Source: Gallionellaceae bacterium UBA5126
GTDB taxonomy: Bacteria; Pseudomonadota; Gammaproteobacteria; Burkholderiales; Gallionellaceae
Direction: 5' to 3'
NCBI GenBank assembly: GCA_002414205.1
Contig: DHYQ01000089.1
Span: 1-14,885 of the forward strand
Length of the DNA: 14,885 nucleotides
Part shown: positions 1-8,000 of the stretch, one piece after another
How positions within the stretch are numbered: position 1 is the first letter of the stretch
How the letters are laid out: the number at the start of each line of letters is the position of its first letter
Notes under the pieces: model-generated
Databases searched by the model: none
Seen by the model: the letters and a program-made list of their open reading frames with translations, nothing else
What the model was told of the DNA's origin: nothing
Position numbers and translations under genes: made by a program

Positions 1-465
1 ATCATTCCTGACTTCGCCAAGGCCGGTGCGACTTACATCACTTTCCACCCCGAAGCCTCCGAGCACATCGACCGCACCATCGGCATGATCAAGGAACTGG
101 GCTGCAAGGCCGGTCTGGTGTTCAACCCAGCCACTCCACTGGACATTCTGGAATACACCCTGCCCAAGCTGGACATGGTGTTGCTGATGTCGGTGAATCC
201 CGGTTTCGGCGGTCAAAAGTTCATCCCGCATGTGCTGGACAAGGCACGCAAGGTACGCGCCATGATTGACGCTGGTGGCTACAACTGCCGCTTGGAAATC
301 GACGGTGGCGTGGGCCCGGCCAATATCAAGGAAGTGGCGGAAGCGGGTGTGGACACTTTCGTGGCTGGCTCCGCCGTGTTTGGCAAGTACAACGCCAACG
401 ACAAGAACAAGTACGACAGCATCATCGCCGCCATGCGCGCCGAGTTGGCCAAGGTAGGTCAATAA
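1..465 (+). CDS. rpe: Ribulose-phosphate 3-epimerase, 5' end outside window
   Basis: Rpe interconverts D-ribulose 5-phosphate and D-xylulose 5-phosphate in the pentose phosphate and Calvin pathways, as a cytosolic metal-dependent TIM-barrel enzyme. The frame is open from base 1 and ends in TAA at 463-465, giving 154 visible residues. The family is about 225 aa, so roughly 70 N-terminal residues lie off the window. Family signatures seen are TFHPEA with the metal-ligand histidine at visible residue 16, [10 protein letters not shown], the strongly conserved [12 protein letters not shown], the catalytic aspartate in EIDGGV (visible residue 101) and the phosphate-binding FVAGSAVF. The stop overlaps the gph start by one base (TAATG), which indicates translational coupling. 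The family assignment is near certain from these motifs. Confidence 0.97.
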   Translation: MIPDFAKAGATYITFHPEASEHIDRTIGMIKELGCKAGLVFNPATPLDILEYTLPKLDMVLLMSVNPGFGGQKFIPHVLDKARKVRAMIDAGGYNCRLEIDGGVGPANIKEVAEAGVDTFVAGSAVFGKYNANDKNKYDSIIAAMRAELAKVGQ

Positions 466-1154
466 TGCGCCCAGTACCGAATTTTCCGCTGGAAGTTTCC
501 GCCATCCTGCTGGATCTGGATGGCACGCTGCTGCATACCGCCCCGGAATTGGCCGAAGCAGCCAGCCGCATGTTGCGCGACATGAACTTCACCCCGGTGT
601 CGCAAGACCTGCTGACCAGCTACATCGGCAACGGCATCGGCTGGCTGGTGAAACGCGCCCTGACCGGCGACATGCACGCCACGCCGGACGCCGCGCTGTT
701 TGACCATGCCATGCCGATTTTCGAGAAGCACTACACCGAATTGTTGCTGCAAAGTAAACCGTTCGATGGCGTCATCGAAGGGCTGGACGCCATGAAGGCC
801 GCTGGTTTCCGCTTGGGCTGTATCACCAACAAGCTGGCCAGCTACACCATTCCGCTGCTGAAGGGCGTGGGCTTGGCACCGTACTTTGAAATCGTGCTGT
901 CTGGCGACACCCTGCCGGAAAAGAAGCCGCACCCCATGCCGCTGCTGTACGCCGCCGAGTTCTTTGGCGTGCCGCCGGAAAAAGTACTGCTGATTGGCGA
1001 CTCGCTGAATGACACCGTGGCCGCCCGCGCCGCCAATTGTCCGGTGTTCTGCGTGCCTTACGGCTACAACCACGGCGAGCCAGTCGACACCCTCGATCTG
1101 GATGCCAAGATCGCCGATTTGACCTGCGCCTTGCCGCTGCTGAAACGCGTTTAA
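465..1154 (+). CDS. gph: Phosphoglycolate phosphatase, HAD family
   Basis: Gph dephosphorylates 2-phosphoglycolate, a metabolic damage product formed by Rubisco or during DNA 3'-end repair, to glycolate in the cytosol. The 229-aa protein has all HAD motifs. Motif I is DLDGTL (nucleophile D17, acid/base D19), motif II is the TN pair at 121-122, the motif III lysine lies in KKPHP (K153/K154), and motif IV is GDSLND (178-183). The alpha-helical cap between about residues 25 and 95 fits the Gph subfamily, and the length is normal. The ATG at 465 overlaps the rpe stop, so the pair forms a coupled unit. Rpe-gph adjacency is common in proteobacteria and supports Gph over other HAD phosphatases, but the exact substrate cannot be proved from sequence. 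Confidence 0.93.
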   Translation: MRPVPNFPLEVSAILLDLDGTLLHTAPELAEAASRMLRDMNFTPVSQDLLTSYIGNGIGWLVKRALTGDMHATPDAALFDHAMPIFEKHYTELLLQSKPFDGVIEGLDAMKAAGFRLGCITNKLASYTIPLLKGVGLAPYFEIVLSGDTLPEKKPHPMPLLYAAEFFGVPPEKVLLIGDSLNDTVAARAANCPVFCVPYGYNHGEPVDTLDLDAKIADLTCALPLLKRV

Positions 1155-1205
1155 CCATGAACACGTCACCTTGTCGCCTGTGCGCTCGATGGCGCTGATC
1201 CTGTA

Positions 1206-1227
1206 GGCCGGGTTTTTCCCGGCCTTT
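1206..1227 (+). terminator. Hairpin terminator after gph
   Basis: A perfect 7-bp GC stem (GGCCGGG, 1206-1212; CCCGGCC, 1218-1224) encloses a TTTTT loop and is followed by TTT. It lies 51 bases after the gph stop and 35 bases before the trpE start. It most likely ends the rpe-gph transcript. Because it sits directly upstream of a tryptophan gene, an attenuator role is conceivable but weakly supported. Confidence 0.7.
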
Positions 1228-1249
1228 GCATGCAGCCCGTCGTTACTTC

Positions 1250-1254
1250 AGGAG
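1250..1254 (+). promoter_or_regulatory. Ribosome binding site deciding the trpE start
   Basis: AGGAG lies 8 bases upstream of the ATG at 1263. An in-frame ATG at 1230 would add 11 residues, but it sits just past the hairpin and has no comparable Shine-Dalgarno sequence. The later start is therefore chosen. Confidence 0.8.
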
Positions 1255-1262
1255 ATTTCCCC

Positions 1263-2750
1263 ATGTTGCAACCGATTACCGAAGCCGAATTCAACGCCCT
1301 GGCCGCTCAGGGCTACAACCGCATCCCGCTGGTGTGCGAAACCTTTGCCGACCTCGACACCCCGCTGTCGCTGTATCTGAAACTGGCCAACCGCCCGTAT
1401 TCCTGTTTGCTGGAATCCGTGCAGGGCGGCGAGCGTTTTGGCCGCTACTCCTTTATCGGCCTGCCCGCCAGCACTCGCATCGAAGTGCGCGGCAAGCGCA
1501 TTACCCTGCACGAAGACGAGCAGCACAGCACTTGCGAGCAGGACAATCCGCTGGATTACATCCACCATTACCAGTCGCAATTCAAGGTCGCGCCGCTGGC
1601 CGATTTGCCACGCTTTGTCGGCGGGCTGACCGGCTATTTCGGCTACGACACCATCCGCTACATCGAACCACGTCTGGCCGAAACACAAAAAATCGACCAC
1701 ATCGGCACGCCCGACATCCTGCTGATGCTGACCGAGCAATTGGCGGTGGTGGACAACTTGTCCGGCAAGCTGTTCTTCATCGTGTATGCCGACCCGACAC
1801 AGGACGACGCCTACCCGATGGCGCGTGACCGCCTGCGTGAACTCATCGGCCTGCTGCACCGTCCGGTCAACATCCCATGCACACCCGCGACGGACAGTCA
1901 GGAGGCGCGTTCCGAATTCGGCGAAGCCGCCTTCAAGGCCGCCGTGGAGCAGGCCAAGCGCTACATCTTCGACGGCGACATCATGCAGGTGGTGTTGTCG
2001 CAGCGCATGTCACGCCCCTTCCCTGCCGCGCCGTTGTCGCTGTACCGTGCCTTGCGCAGCATCAACCCGTCGCCCTACATGTTCTACTACGACATGGGCG
2101 ACCATCACGTCGTGGGCTCCTCGCCGGAAATTCTGGTGCGACTGGAAGGGCAAAACGTCACGGTGCGCCCCATCGCCGGCACCCGCCCGCGTGGCAAAAC
2201 CCCGGCGCAGGACGTGCAACTGGCGCAAGAGCTGCTGGCCGATCCGAAAGAGCTGGCCGAACACCTGATGCTGATTGATCTGGGTCGTAACGACATTGGC
2301 CGGGTGGCACAAAACGGCACGGTGAGACTGACCGAAAAAATGGTGATTGAGCGCTATTCGCACGTCATGCACATCGTCTCCAACGTCGAAGCACAACTGA
2401 AATCCGGTCTGAACGCCATGGACGCACTGAAAGCCACCTTCCCCGCCGGGACGGTCAGCGGCGCGGCCAAAGTGCGCGCCATGGAAATCATCGACGAGCT
2501 GGAGCCGAGCAAGCGCGGCATCTACGCCGGGGCGGTGGGCTATCTTGGCTTTAACGGTGACATGGACGTGGCGATTGCGCTACGCACTGCCGTGCTCAAG
2601 GACGGCATGCTGTACGCCCAAGCGGGCGCAGGCATCGTGGCCGATTCCAACCCTGACAGCGAATGGCAGGAAACCCTCAACAAAGCCCGCGCCGTGCTGC
2701 GCGCCGCCGAAATGGTGCTGGACGGGCTGGATCAGCCGCTACATCGCTAG
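1263..2750 (+). CDS. trpE: Anthranilate synthase component I
   Basis: TrpE is the large subunit of anthranilate synthase and converts chorismate to anthranilate, the first committed step of tryptophan synthesis, with ammonia supplied by the TrpG glutaminase. The 495-aa protein has the usual length. It shows the LLES segment of the tryptophan feedback site (49-52), PIAGTRPRG (303-311), the [18 protein letters not shown] block (327-344), SHVMHIVS with its conserved histidine near 370, [13 protein letters not shown] (391-403) and the C-terminal [10 protein letters not shown] block (455-464). The feedback site and complete catalytic core point to TrpE rather than PabB. trpG is not in the window and must lie elsewhere, because the next gene is kup. 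The start is fixed by AGGAG at 1250-1254. Confidence 0.96.
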   Translation: MLQPITEAEFNALAAQGYNRIPLVCETFADLDTPLSLYLKLANRPYSCLLESVQGGERFGRYSFIGLPASTRIEVRGKRITLHEDEQHSTCEQDNPLDYIHHYQSQFKVAPLADLPRFVGGLTGYFGYDTIRYIEPRLAETQKIDHIGTPDILLMLTEQLAVVDNLSGKLFFIVYADPTQDDAYPMARDRLRELIGLLHRPVNIPCTPATDSQEARSEFGEAAFKAAVEQAKRYIFDGDIMQVVLSQRMSRPFPAAPLSLYRALRSINPSPYMFYYDMGDHHVVGSSPEILVRLEGQNVTVRPIAGTRPRGKTPAQDVQLAQELLADPKELAEHLMLIDLGRNDIGRVAQNGTVRLTEKMVIERYSHVMHIVSNVEAQLKSGLNAMDALKATFPAGTVSGAAKVRAMEIIDELEPSKRGIYAGAVGYLGFNGDMDVAIALRTAVLKDGMLYAQAGAGIVADSNPDSEWQETLNKARAVLRAAEMVLDGLDQPLHR

Positions 2751-2807
2751 AACTTGCAACAGCCTTGCGCCCTTGAAAATCCCTGGCTGAAGCATTGCAA
2801 TGACAAG

Positions 2808-2830
2808 GGGGCTCGCGTAGAGTGAGCCCC
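2808..2830 (+). terminator. Hairpin terminator after trpE
   Basis: GGGGCTC (2808-2814) pairs with GAGCCCC (2824-2830) around a 9-base loop and is followed by GTCTT. It lies 57 bases after the trpE stop. The T tract is weak, so efficiency is uncertain. The hairpin also covers a potential GTG start for kup at 2822, which argues against that start. Confidence 0.6.
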
Positions 2831-2860
2831 GTCTTAACCCACCAGAATTTGACAAATTCC

Positions 2861-4732
2861 ATGAGCGGTCATCAAACGCAACCCAAGCTTTCTACCCTGC
2901 TGCTGGGCGCCATTGGCGTCGTCTATGGCGATATCGGCACCAGCCCACTGTATGCCCTGAAAGAAACCTTCGCCGGACATCACAGCCTGCCGGTGGTTGA
3001 AGCCAACATCCTCGGCGTGCTGTCGCTGATGTTCTGGACCATCATGATGCTGGTGTCCTTGAAGTACGTCGCCATCATCATGCGCGCCGACAACCGGGGC
3101 GAGGGCGGCTCACTGGCCCTGCTGGCACTGGTGAGCGAGCTAACCAAGGAAGCCCCGCGCCTGTCTTGGTTCGTGATGATTTTGGGGGTATTCGCCGCCG
3201 CGCTGTTTTACGGCGACAGCATGATTACCCCGGCCATTTCCGTGCTGTCGGCGGTGGAAGGGCTGGATGTGGTGGCTCCCTCACTGCGTACCTACGTGTT
3301 GCCGATCACCATCCTGATTCTGACCGTGCTGTTCATGGTGCAAAAACACGGCACCGGGCGCGTCGGCGTAGCCTTTGGCCCGATTATGGTGCTGTGGTTT
3401 GGCGTGCTGGCGCTGCTGGGCATCACCTCCATCTTGCAAAGCCCGCATGTGCTGGCGGCGATTAACCCGCTGTACGCCTACCACTTCCTGGTCGATGCGC
3501 CGATGATTGCCTTCTTCGCCTTGGGCTCGGTGGTGCTGGCCGTTACGGGCGGTGAAGCGCTTTATACCGATATGGGGCATTTCGGCAAATTCCCGATTCG
3601 TTTGAGCTGGTTCGGCTTCGTGCTACCGGCACTGGTGCTGAACTACTTCGGTCAAGGCGCGATGCTGCTGGATCACCCTGACAACATCAGCAGCCCCTTC
3701 TTCTTGCTGGCCCCCGGTTGGGCCCAAATCCCCATGGTGCTGCTGGCGACCGCCGCCACGGTGATTGCCTCGCAAGCGGTGATTTCCGGCGCGTTCTCGG
3801 TCGCCAACCAATCGGTACAAATGGGCTTTTTGCCACGCATGGCGGTGTACCAAACCTCCGATCAGGCGCAGGGACAAATTTACGTCCCGCTGACCAACTG
3901 GTCGCTGTACGTATGCGTGCTGTTTCTGGTACTGGCCTTCCAGAATTCCAGCAACCTGGCTGCGGCCTACGGCATTGCCGTCACCGGCACCATGATGATC
4001 GACACCCTGCTGATTGCCTTCGTGCTGGTGCTGGGCTGGAAATGGTCGAAACCGCTGGTGGTGCTGACCATCGGCAGCTTCTTCATCGTCGATTTTGCCT
4101 ACTTCGCCGCCAACGCCATCAAGATTCCCCAAGGCGGCTGGTTCCCGCTGGGCATCGCCCTGATTTCCTTCACCGTCCTCACCACCTGGAAACGCGGTCG
4201 CAAATTGCTGGCAGCGGAAATCGCCCGCCAAACCGTGCCGCTACCCTTGGTGATTAGCGGCGTGGACGACATGGCGCGGGTCAGTGGCACTGCCGTGTTC
4301 CTGACCAACGCCCGCGACGGCGCACCGTCGGCCATGTTGCACAACCTCAAGCACAATCAGGTGCTGCACGAACGCAACGTACTGCTCACCGTGCTGGTAG
4401 AAGAACGCCCCTACGTGCCGGATGAAGAACGCGTCCTCATCAAAGATCTCGGCAAAGAATTTTTCCGCATGAACATCCGCTACGGCTTTATGGAAGTGCC
4501 CGACATTCCAGCCGCGCTGGATTTAGCCGCGAAAAAAGGCCTGGAATTCGACATGATGAGCACCTCGTTCTTCATCTCCCGCGCCATGATCGTCCCCAGC
4601 CCCCATCCCGGCATGGCCATCTGGCGCGAACGACTGTTCCTCATCCTGTCCAAAAACGCCATGAACGCCGGTGACTTCTTCAAAATCCCCGTCAACCGCG
4701 TGATTGAAATGGGCACGCGGATCGAAATCTAG
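2861..4732 (+). CDS. kup: Low-affinity K+ uptake transporter of the KUP family
   Basis: Kup is an inner-membrane potassium transporter, thought to work as a K+/H+ symporter. From the ATG at 2861 the product is 623 aa, very close to the usual 622 aa. The family signature [13 protein letters not shown] lies at residues 23-35. About 12 hydrophobic segments fill roughly the first 430 residues, followed by a hydrophilic cytoplasmic C-terminal domain of about 190 residues. An upstream in-frame GTG at 2822 would add 13 residues but falls inside the trpE terminator hairpin. No strong Shine-Dalgarno sequence precedes the ATG. The gene is monocistronic and convergent with druE, with the REP and inverted-repeat region between them. 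Confidence 0.95.
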   Translation: MSGHQTQPKLSTLLLGAIGVVYGDIGTSPLYALKETFAGHHSLPVVEANILGVLSLMFWTIMMLVSLKYVAIIMRADNRGEGGSLALLALVSELTKEAPRLSWFVMILGVFAAALFYGDSMITPAISVLSAVEGLDVVAPSLRTYVLPITILILTVLFMVQKHGTGRVGVAFGPIMVLWFGVLALLGITSILQSPHVLAAINPLYAYHFLVDAPMIAFFALGSVVLAVTGGEALYTDMGHFGKFPIRLSWFGFVLPALVLNYFGQGAMLLDHPDNISSPFFLLAPGWAQIPMVLLATAATVIASQAVISGAFSVANQSVQMGFLPRMAVYQTSDQAQGQIYVPLTNWSLYVCVLFLVLAFQNSSNLAAAYGIAVTGTMMIDTLLIAFVLVLGWKWSKPLVVLTIGSFFIVDFAYFAANAIKIPQGGWFPLGIALISFTVLTTWKRGRKLLAAEIARQTVPLPLVISGVDDMARVSGTAVFLTNARDGAPSAMLHNLKHNQVLHERNVLLTVLVEERPYVPDEERVLIKDLGKEFFRMNIRYGFMEVPDIPAALDLAAKKGLEFDMMSTSFFISRAMIVPSPHPGMAIWRERLFLILSKNAMNAGDFFKIPVNRVIEMGTRIEI

Positions 4733-4752
4733 CCCGCCACAAATGCCATCCC

Positions 4753-4785
4753 CCGCTCGTGGTGAGCTTGTCGAACCATGAGCGG
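4753..4785. repeat. REP-like palindrome downstream of kup
   Basis: CCGCTCGTGGT (4753-4763) and ACCATGAGCGG (4775-4785) are inverted copies with one mismatch around a GAGCTTGTCGA loop. The sequence resembles the extragenic 'GTGGTGAGCTTGTCGAACCA' type palindrome scattered through many proteobacterial genomes. It starts 20 bases after the kup stop and could help end transcription or protect the kup mRNA 3' end. There is no T tract. Family membership is from memory, not from a search. Confidence 0.65.
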
Positions 4786-4787
4786 CG

Positions 4788-4883
4788 GTAGGGTGGATTC
4801 GCCGCAGGCAATCCACCTTTTTGCCCAATGCTGAAGGGTGTGCCAAATGAGAAACGGTGGATTGCTGCGCGAATCCACCCTAC
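4788..4883. repeat. Inverted repeat, MITE/REPIN-like
   Basis: The left arm is 4788-4817 and the right arm 4856-4883. They are inverted copies matching at 28 positions with two single-base gaps, separated by a 38-base spacer. Both ends read GTAGGGTGGATT inward. GTAGGGTGGAT/AATCCACC palindromes of this kind recur in many betaproteobacteria, which suggests a non-autonomous repeat. Its right end contains the stop codon of the tag remnant (4880-4882). As a long hairpin between convergent kup and druE it may also act as a transcription barrier. Confidence 0.75.
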
Positions 4884-5026
4884 AGACCCGGATTGTTTTG
4901 CGGATGGCAATCACACCCCAGCAAATGGTCACTTACCAACCCACACGCCTGCATAAACGCGTAGCAAATCGTTGAGCCGACGAATTTGCAGCCATAGCTT
5001 TGCAGCGCACGGCTGAGGGCGGCTGT
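4880..5026 (-). pseudogene. Orphaned 3' end of tag (3-methyladenine DNA glycosylase I)
   Basis: The - strand reads 48 codons and TAG, with the segments ALSRALQSYGCKFVG, STICYAFMQACGLVSDH and LLGCDCHPQ. These match the end of Tag proteins (E. coli Tag ends with SKALKKRGFKFVG, TTICYSFMQACGLVNDH, then VVGC). The DH..GC motif holds the C-terminal zinc ligands of Tag. No start codon or upstream tag sequence is present: homology stops near 5026, and the druE stop follows 20 bases further at 5047. The piece is best explained as the original tag tail, displaced when druHE was inserted. The stop codon lies inside the inverted repeat, so that repeat probably reshaped the Tag terminus earlier. Confidence 0.88.
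4904..4979 (-). repeat. Left direct repeat of the tag 3' end
   Basis: It aligns without gaps to 14810-14885 at 65 of 76 positions. Over 4912-4979 the match is 60 of 68, and the 20 bases up to 4979 (GCGTAGCAAATCGTTGAGCC plus G) are identical. The repeat probably continues to about 5026, but its partner runs off the window. This is the distal, kup-side copy. Confidence 0.9.
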
Positions 5027-5046
5027 TCTAGAATGAAATCCGCTAA

Positions 5047-8000
5047 TCACCGCTCAACAAAAAGATAGGTTGGGAATGCTTGGCCTGAAACATTGATTTC
5101 CAACTTGGCCAATTCCTCGCCTTGCTCTCTGGCATCTTTTCTAAATGGGAAAGTGGATTGATAACGCGAGGTCAATTGGCTTTGCCAATAAGAAAACCCT
5201 TGGTCTAACCAAATTTTGGTGCACTTCCCATCCTCTGTCTCGATTTCAAACAGACGCGCATGAAGCGCATCGCGCTTGTCGATGCTGCGCAGTGTGGATT
5301 CCATACCGCAATAATCAAAAGCAGCTTTAACGGCGGCAGCGCGATCTGCTTGGGTCAGCCAATTGTGATACACCTGTTGGGGTGGATTTAAGCCGCTGCT
5401 CCATTCTTGAAATGGGGCAACGAATAATTCAACGGATTGCACATTCCAGCGATCTTGATAGGTTTTTTTCAGTGCTGAAACAAACTCAATCAATAACGAT
5501 GCAGGCAATGGTGAGTTTAGGTAGCGGTCATAATAAGCAATGCGGACAAGCTCGCCTTTTTCGCCCACCAGTGCATGTTCATCCTCTAAATGCGCCAGTA
5601 ATTTTTTACCAAACCCCAGAGAAGAGCCGTCAATTTCAGCTTTTATTTCAAATCGTTGCACTTTTCCGTGCATGTCTGCGGGGGTACTGATTTCGAGCTT
5701 AACTTGCTCAAATAACTCGCCTACTGTTTCAAGTTTACCCCGCACTAAAAATTCCGCTTTTGTTGCCCATTGCGCATTGGGACTCCCTGCTTCAACCGTG
5801 CGGTATGCCCATGCCGTTTTGTCTGCGCCTAGCGTTGCCGCGACTGCCTGTCCACCCGCCTGACAAGCGGGCGGATTACCCGTCCAAATCGTGACACCGT
5901 TTAAACTCGACAAAACCGCTAATGCAAAACGATCTGATTGCGATAAATTTTGCACGGCATCGGGAGACATGATCAATTTGATTGACTGGGTAGTCGCCGC
6001 CCAGCGTTGCACCCACGTCCGCAAGGGGGATGTAGCAATGTCCCACTCCAATGGATTGCCAACCAAAAACAAGCGCAATTCCTCGACGCGTGGACGGGCT
6101 AATTCACGCGTAATGGCTTCGGGCAAAGTTTGGAATTCGGCATAAGAACGAGTGCGCCCAAATTGGGCATCTTCATCCCGAAGCTGGAATGCCTGTAGCC
6201 ACGATTCGGTTAAAAATGCCAACGCGGCATGACGATCCAAATTATCCGTCTGGAAACGGGTATCAAAATGCAGCAAACAATGCTGACAAGCTCCCTCACA
6301 ATCCGCCGCGCAACTTAAAATTTCTTTTGCCTTGGACAATATCTCGCGCACTTGGTCTGCAACGGAAGCGCAATAGCCAGAGGCATTGCGGTCAAATAAC
6401 ACGATGGCTTGCCCAATTTTTCTATTCCACTGAATGGGTTTGATGGCGCATCCCAATTCAGCGACTTCAACGCCCAGCATCTTGGCAACGGCACTGCGCA
6501 TGGCAACGGCAAGCGAAAACGCCGCTTTCCCGTCCACTAAAGGAGCACCATCTAAATCGTAAAGCATCAATTCCAGTACATCTGTTCTCGCCTCATGCCC
6601 CAAACGAATGCCGCGCTGAATAGAAAAATCACTTCCTTCGCACATTTTGCTTTCGCCCCCTTGTGCGCCACGCAGTCGCCGATGGGGTTTGGGCAATGTT
6701 GCCACTTTGTTTTCATCTTCATCCGCTTCAATCACCATGGGTTCAGCCCGACCACATGCCAAACAAATGGCGTAGCCTAAGCCATTGATTCCCGCTGAAT
6801 GATTAAATACCGTGCCTGCGGGATTTGAGCGGAAAGCCCCTAGCTGCGGGTTAGTCAGGGGCAGCCACTCGCCGCTGGCGTTGATCCACGGTTGCTCAAC
6901 AGGCACAAACTCTTGCGTCGAAATGTCGTTGTGCGGCGACTCATACAGATCAACCGCAAAGCCTGCGGGTTCAAGGTAGTTAAACCGATGTTCTGGCTTA
7001 ATGGGTTTACTGCAATCGGAACAATACGTCAGTTGGCTGGCTCTACTTGTTGTGCCGCTTGTGCCGCAAGCCGCGCAACGCCATGCCTCGCGGATATTTT
7101 GAATTTCATTCGCCGCTTGTGCTGAGGCGGGGATGTGCCAATTGAGGGTAATACCCGCCGAGCGATATACCAATCCATCAATTACGACTTCTGACCCTGG
7201 GGCATATTCTCGCAACGCCATCACCGTATCGCGGCTGGGTAACTCACGGCGGCGCATCGAGTTATCTTCGCGCTCATCCCGTTTGCGGGTTTTATGGCGT
7301 TCAATTTCGTCTTTGGTCAATGTCTCAAAAGAGGCAATATCGGTCGGAAAACCATAGCCCGGTAGAAAGCCACTGGTTGCTAATTCTCTGAGCAGATACT
7401 CATCCGTTAGGCGTTGGCGTTGAATTTTCAAGGCTTTGTAAGCGGGATCATTTTCTTTTGCAGCACCCTTGAAATTTTTAAATTGCGCATCGATCGCATC
7501 AAACTCGGCATACCACTTGAGACAAACTTCCTTCTGCATATAGTCAGCCGACTTTGCCACCAATCCAGATAGGGAAGCTATGCCTTCAAAGCAGGTATGC
7601 CGCAACAAGGCACGCAACCCTTTGCTGAGGTGCGCGTTTTGTGCCTCGTCAAAGCATTTTGCCCAAGCCATAAATTGATCCACACGGGCACTGTCCTTGG
7701 GCAGCATCCACCATTCCATATTCAGCTTGTCCAAATCGCCTTTTGCGGCGGCATGGTTGCGCAAAAAATCCGCCAACAACATGGCGTTGATATGCCGCTG
7801 CACAATTACTTCACTTTCCAGCTTGATACGCGGTGCGGGCAATTGGGTATCAAATGCCCAACGCGTATTGGCAAAAACATATTGATCGTGAGGGTTGTTT
7901 TTGCACACGGTCAGCGCAACCGAGCGGGTTTCTGAACGTCGCCCCGCCCGTCCTGCCCGTTGCAAATAATTGGCAGGATGTGGTGGGACGTTATTCATGG

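Noticed and set aside
459..1169. Long reading frame on the - strand opposite gph
   Set aside because: The complementary gph frame has complete HAD motifs; the antisense frame has no recognisable domain.
3623..4231. Long reading frame on the - strand inside kup
   Set aside because: It is a shadow of the high-GC kup coding frame; its composition is rich in H, Q and G with no family resemblance.
4692..4932. Small - strand frames downstream of kup
   Set aside because: They consist of translated palindromic repeats and kup antisense; the same DNA is better explained as repeats and the tag remnant.
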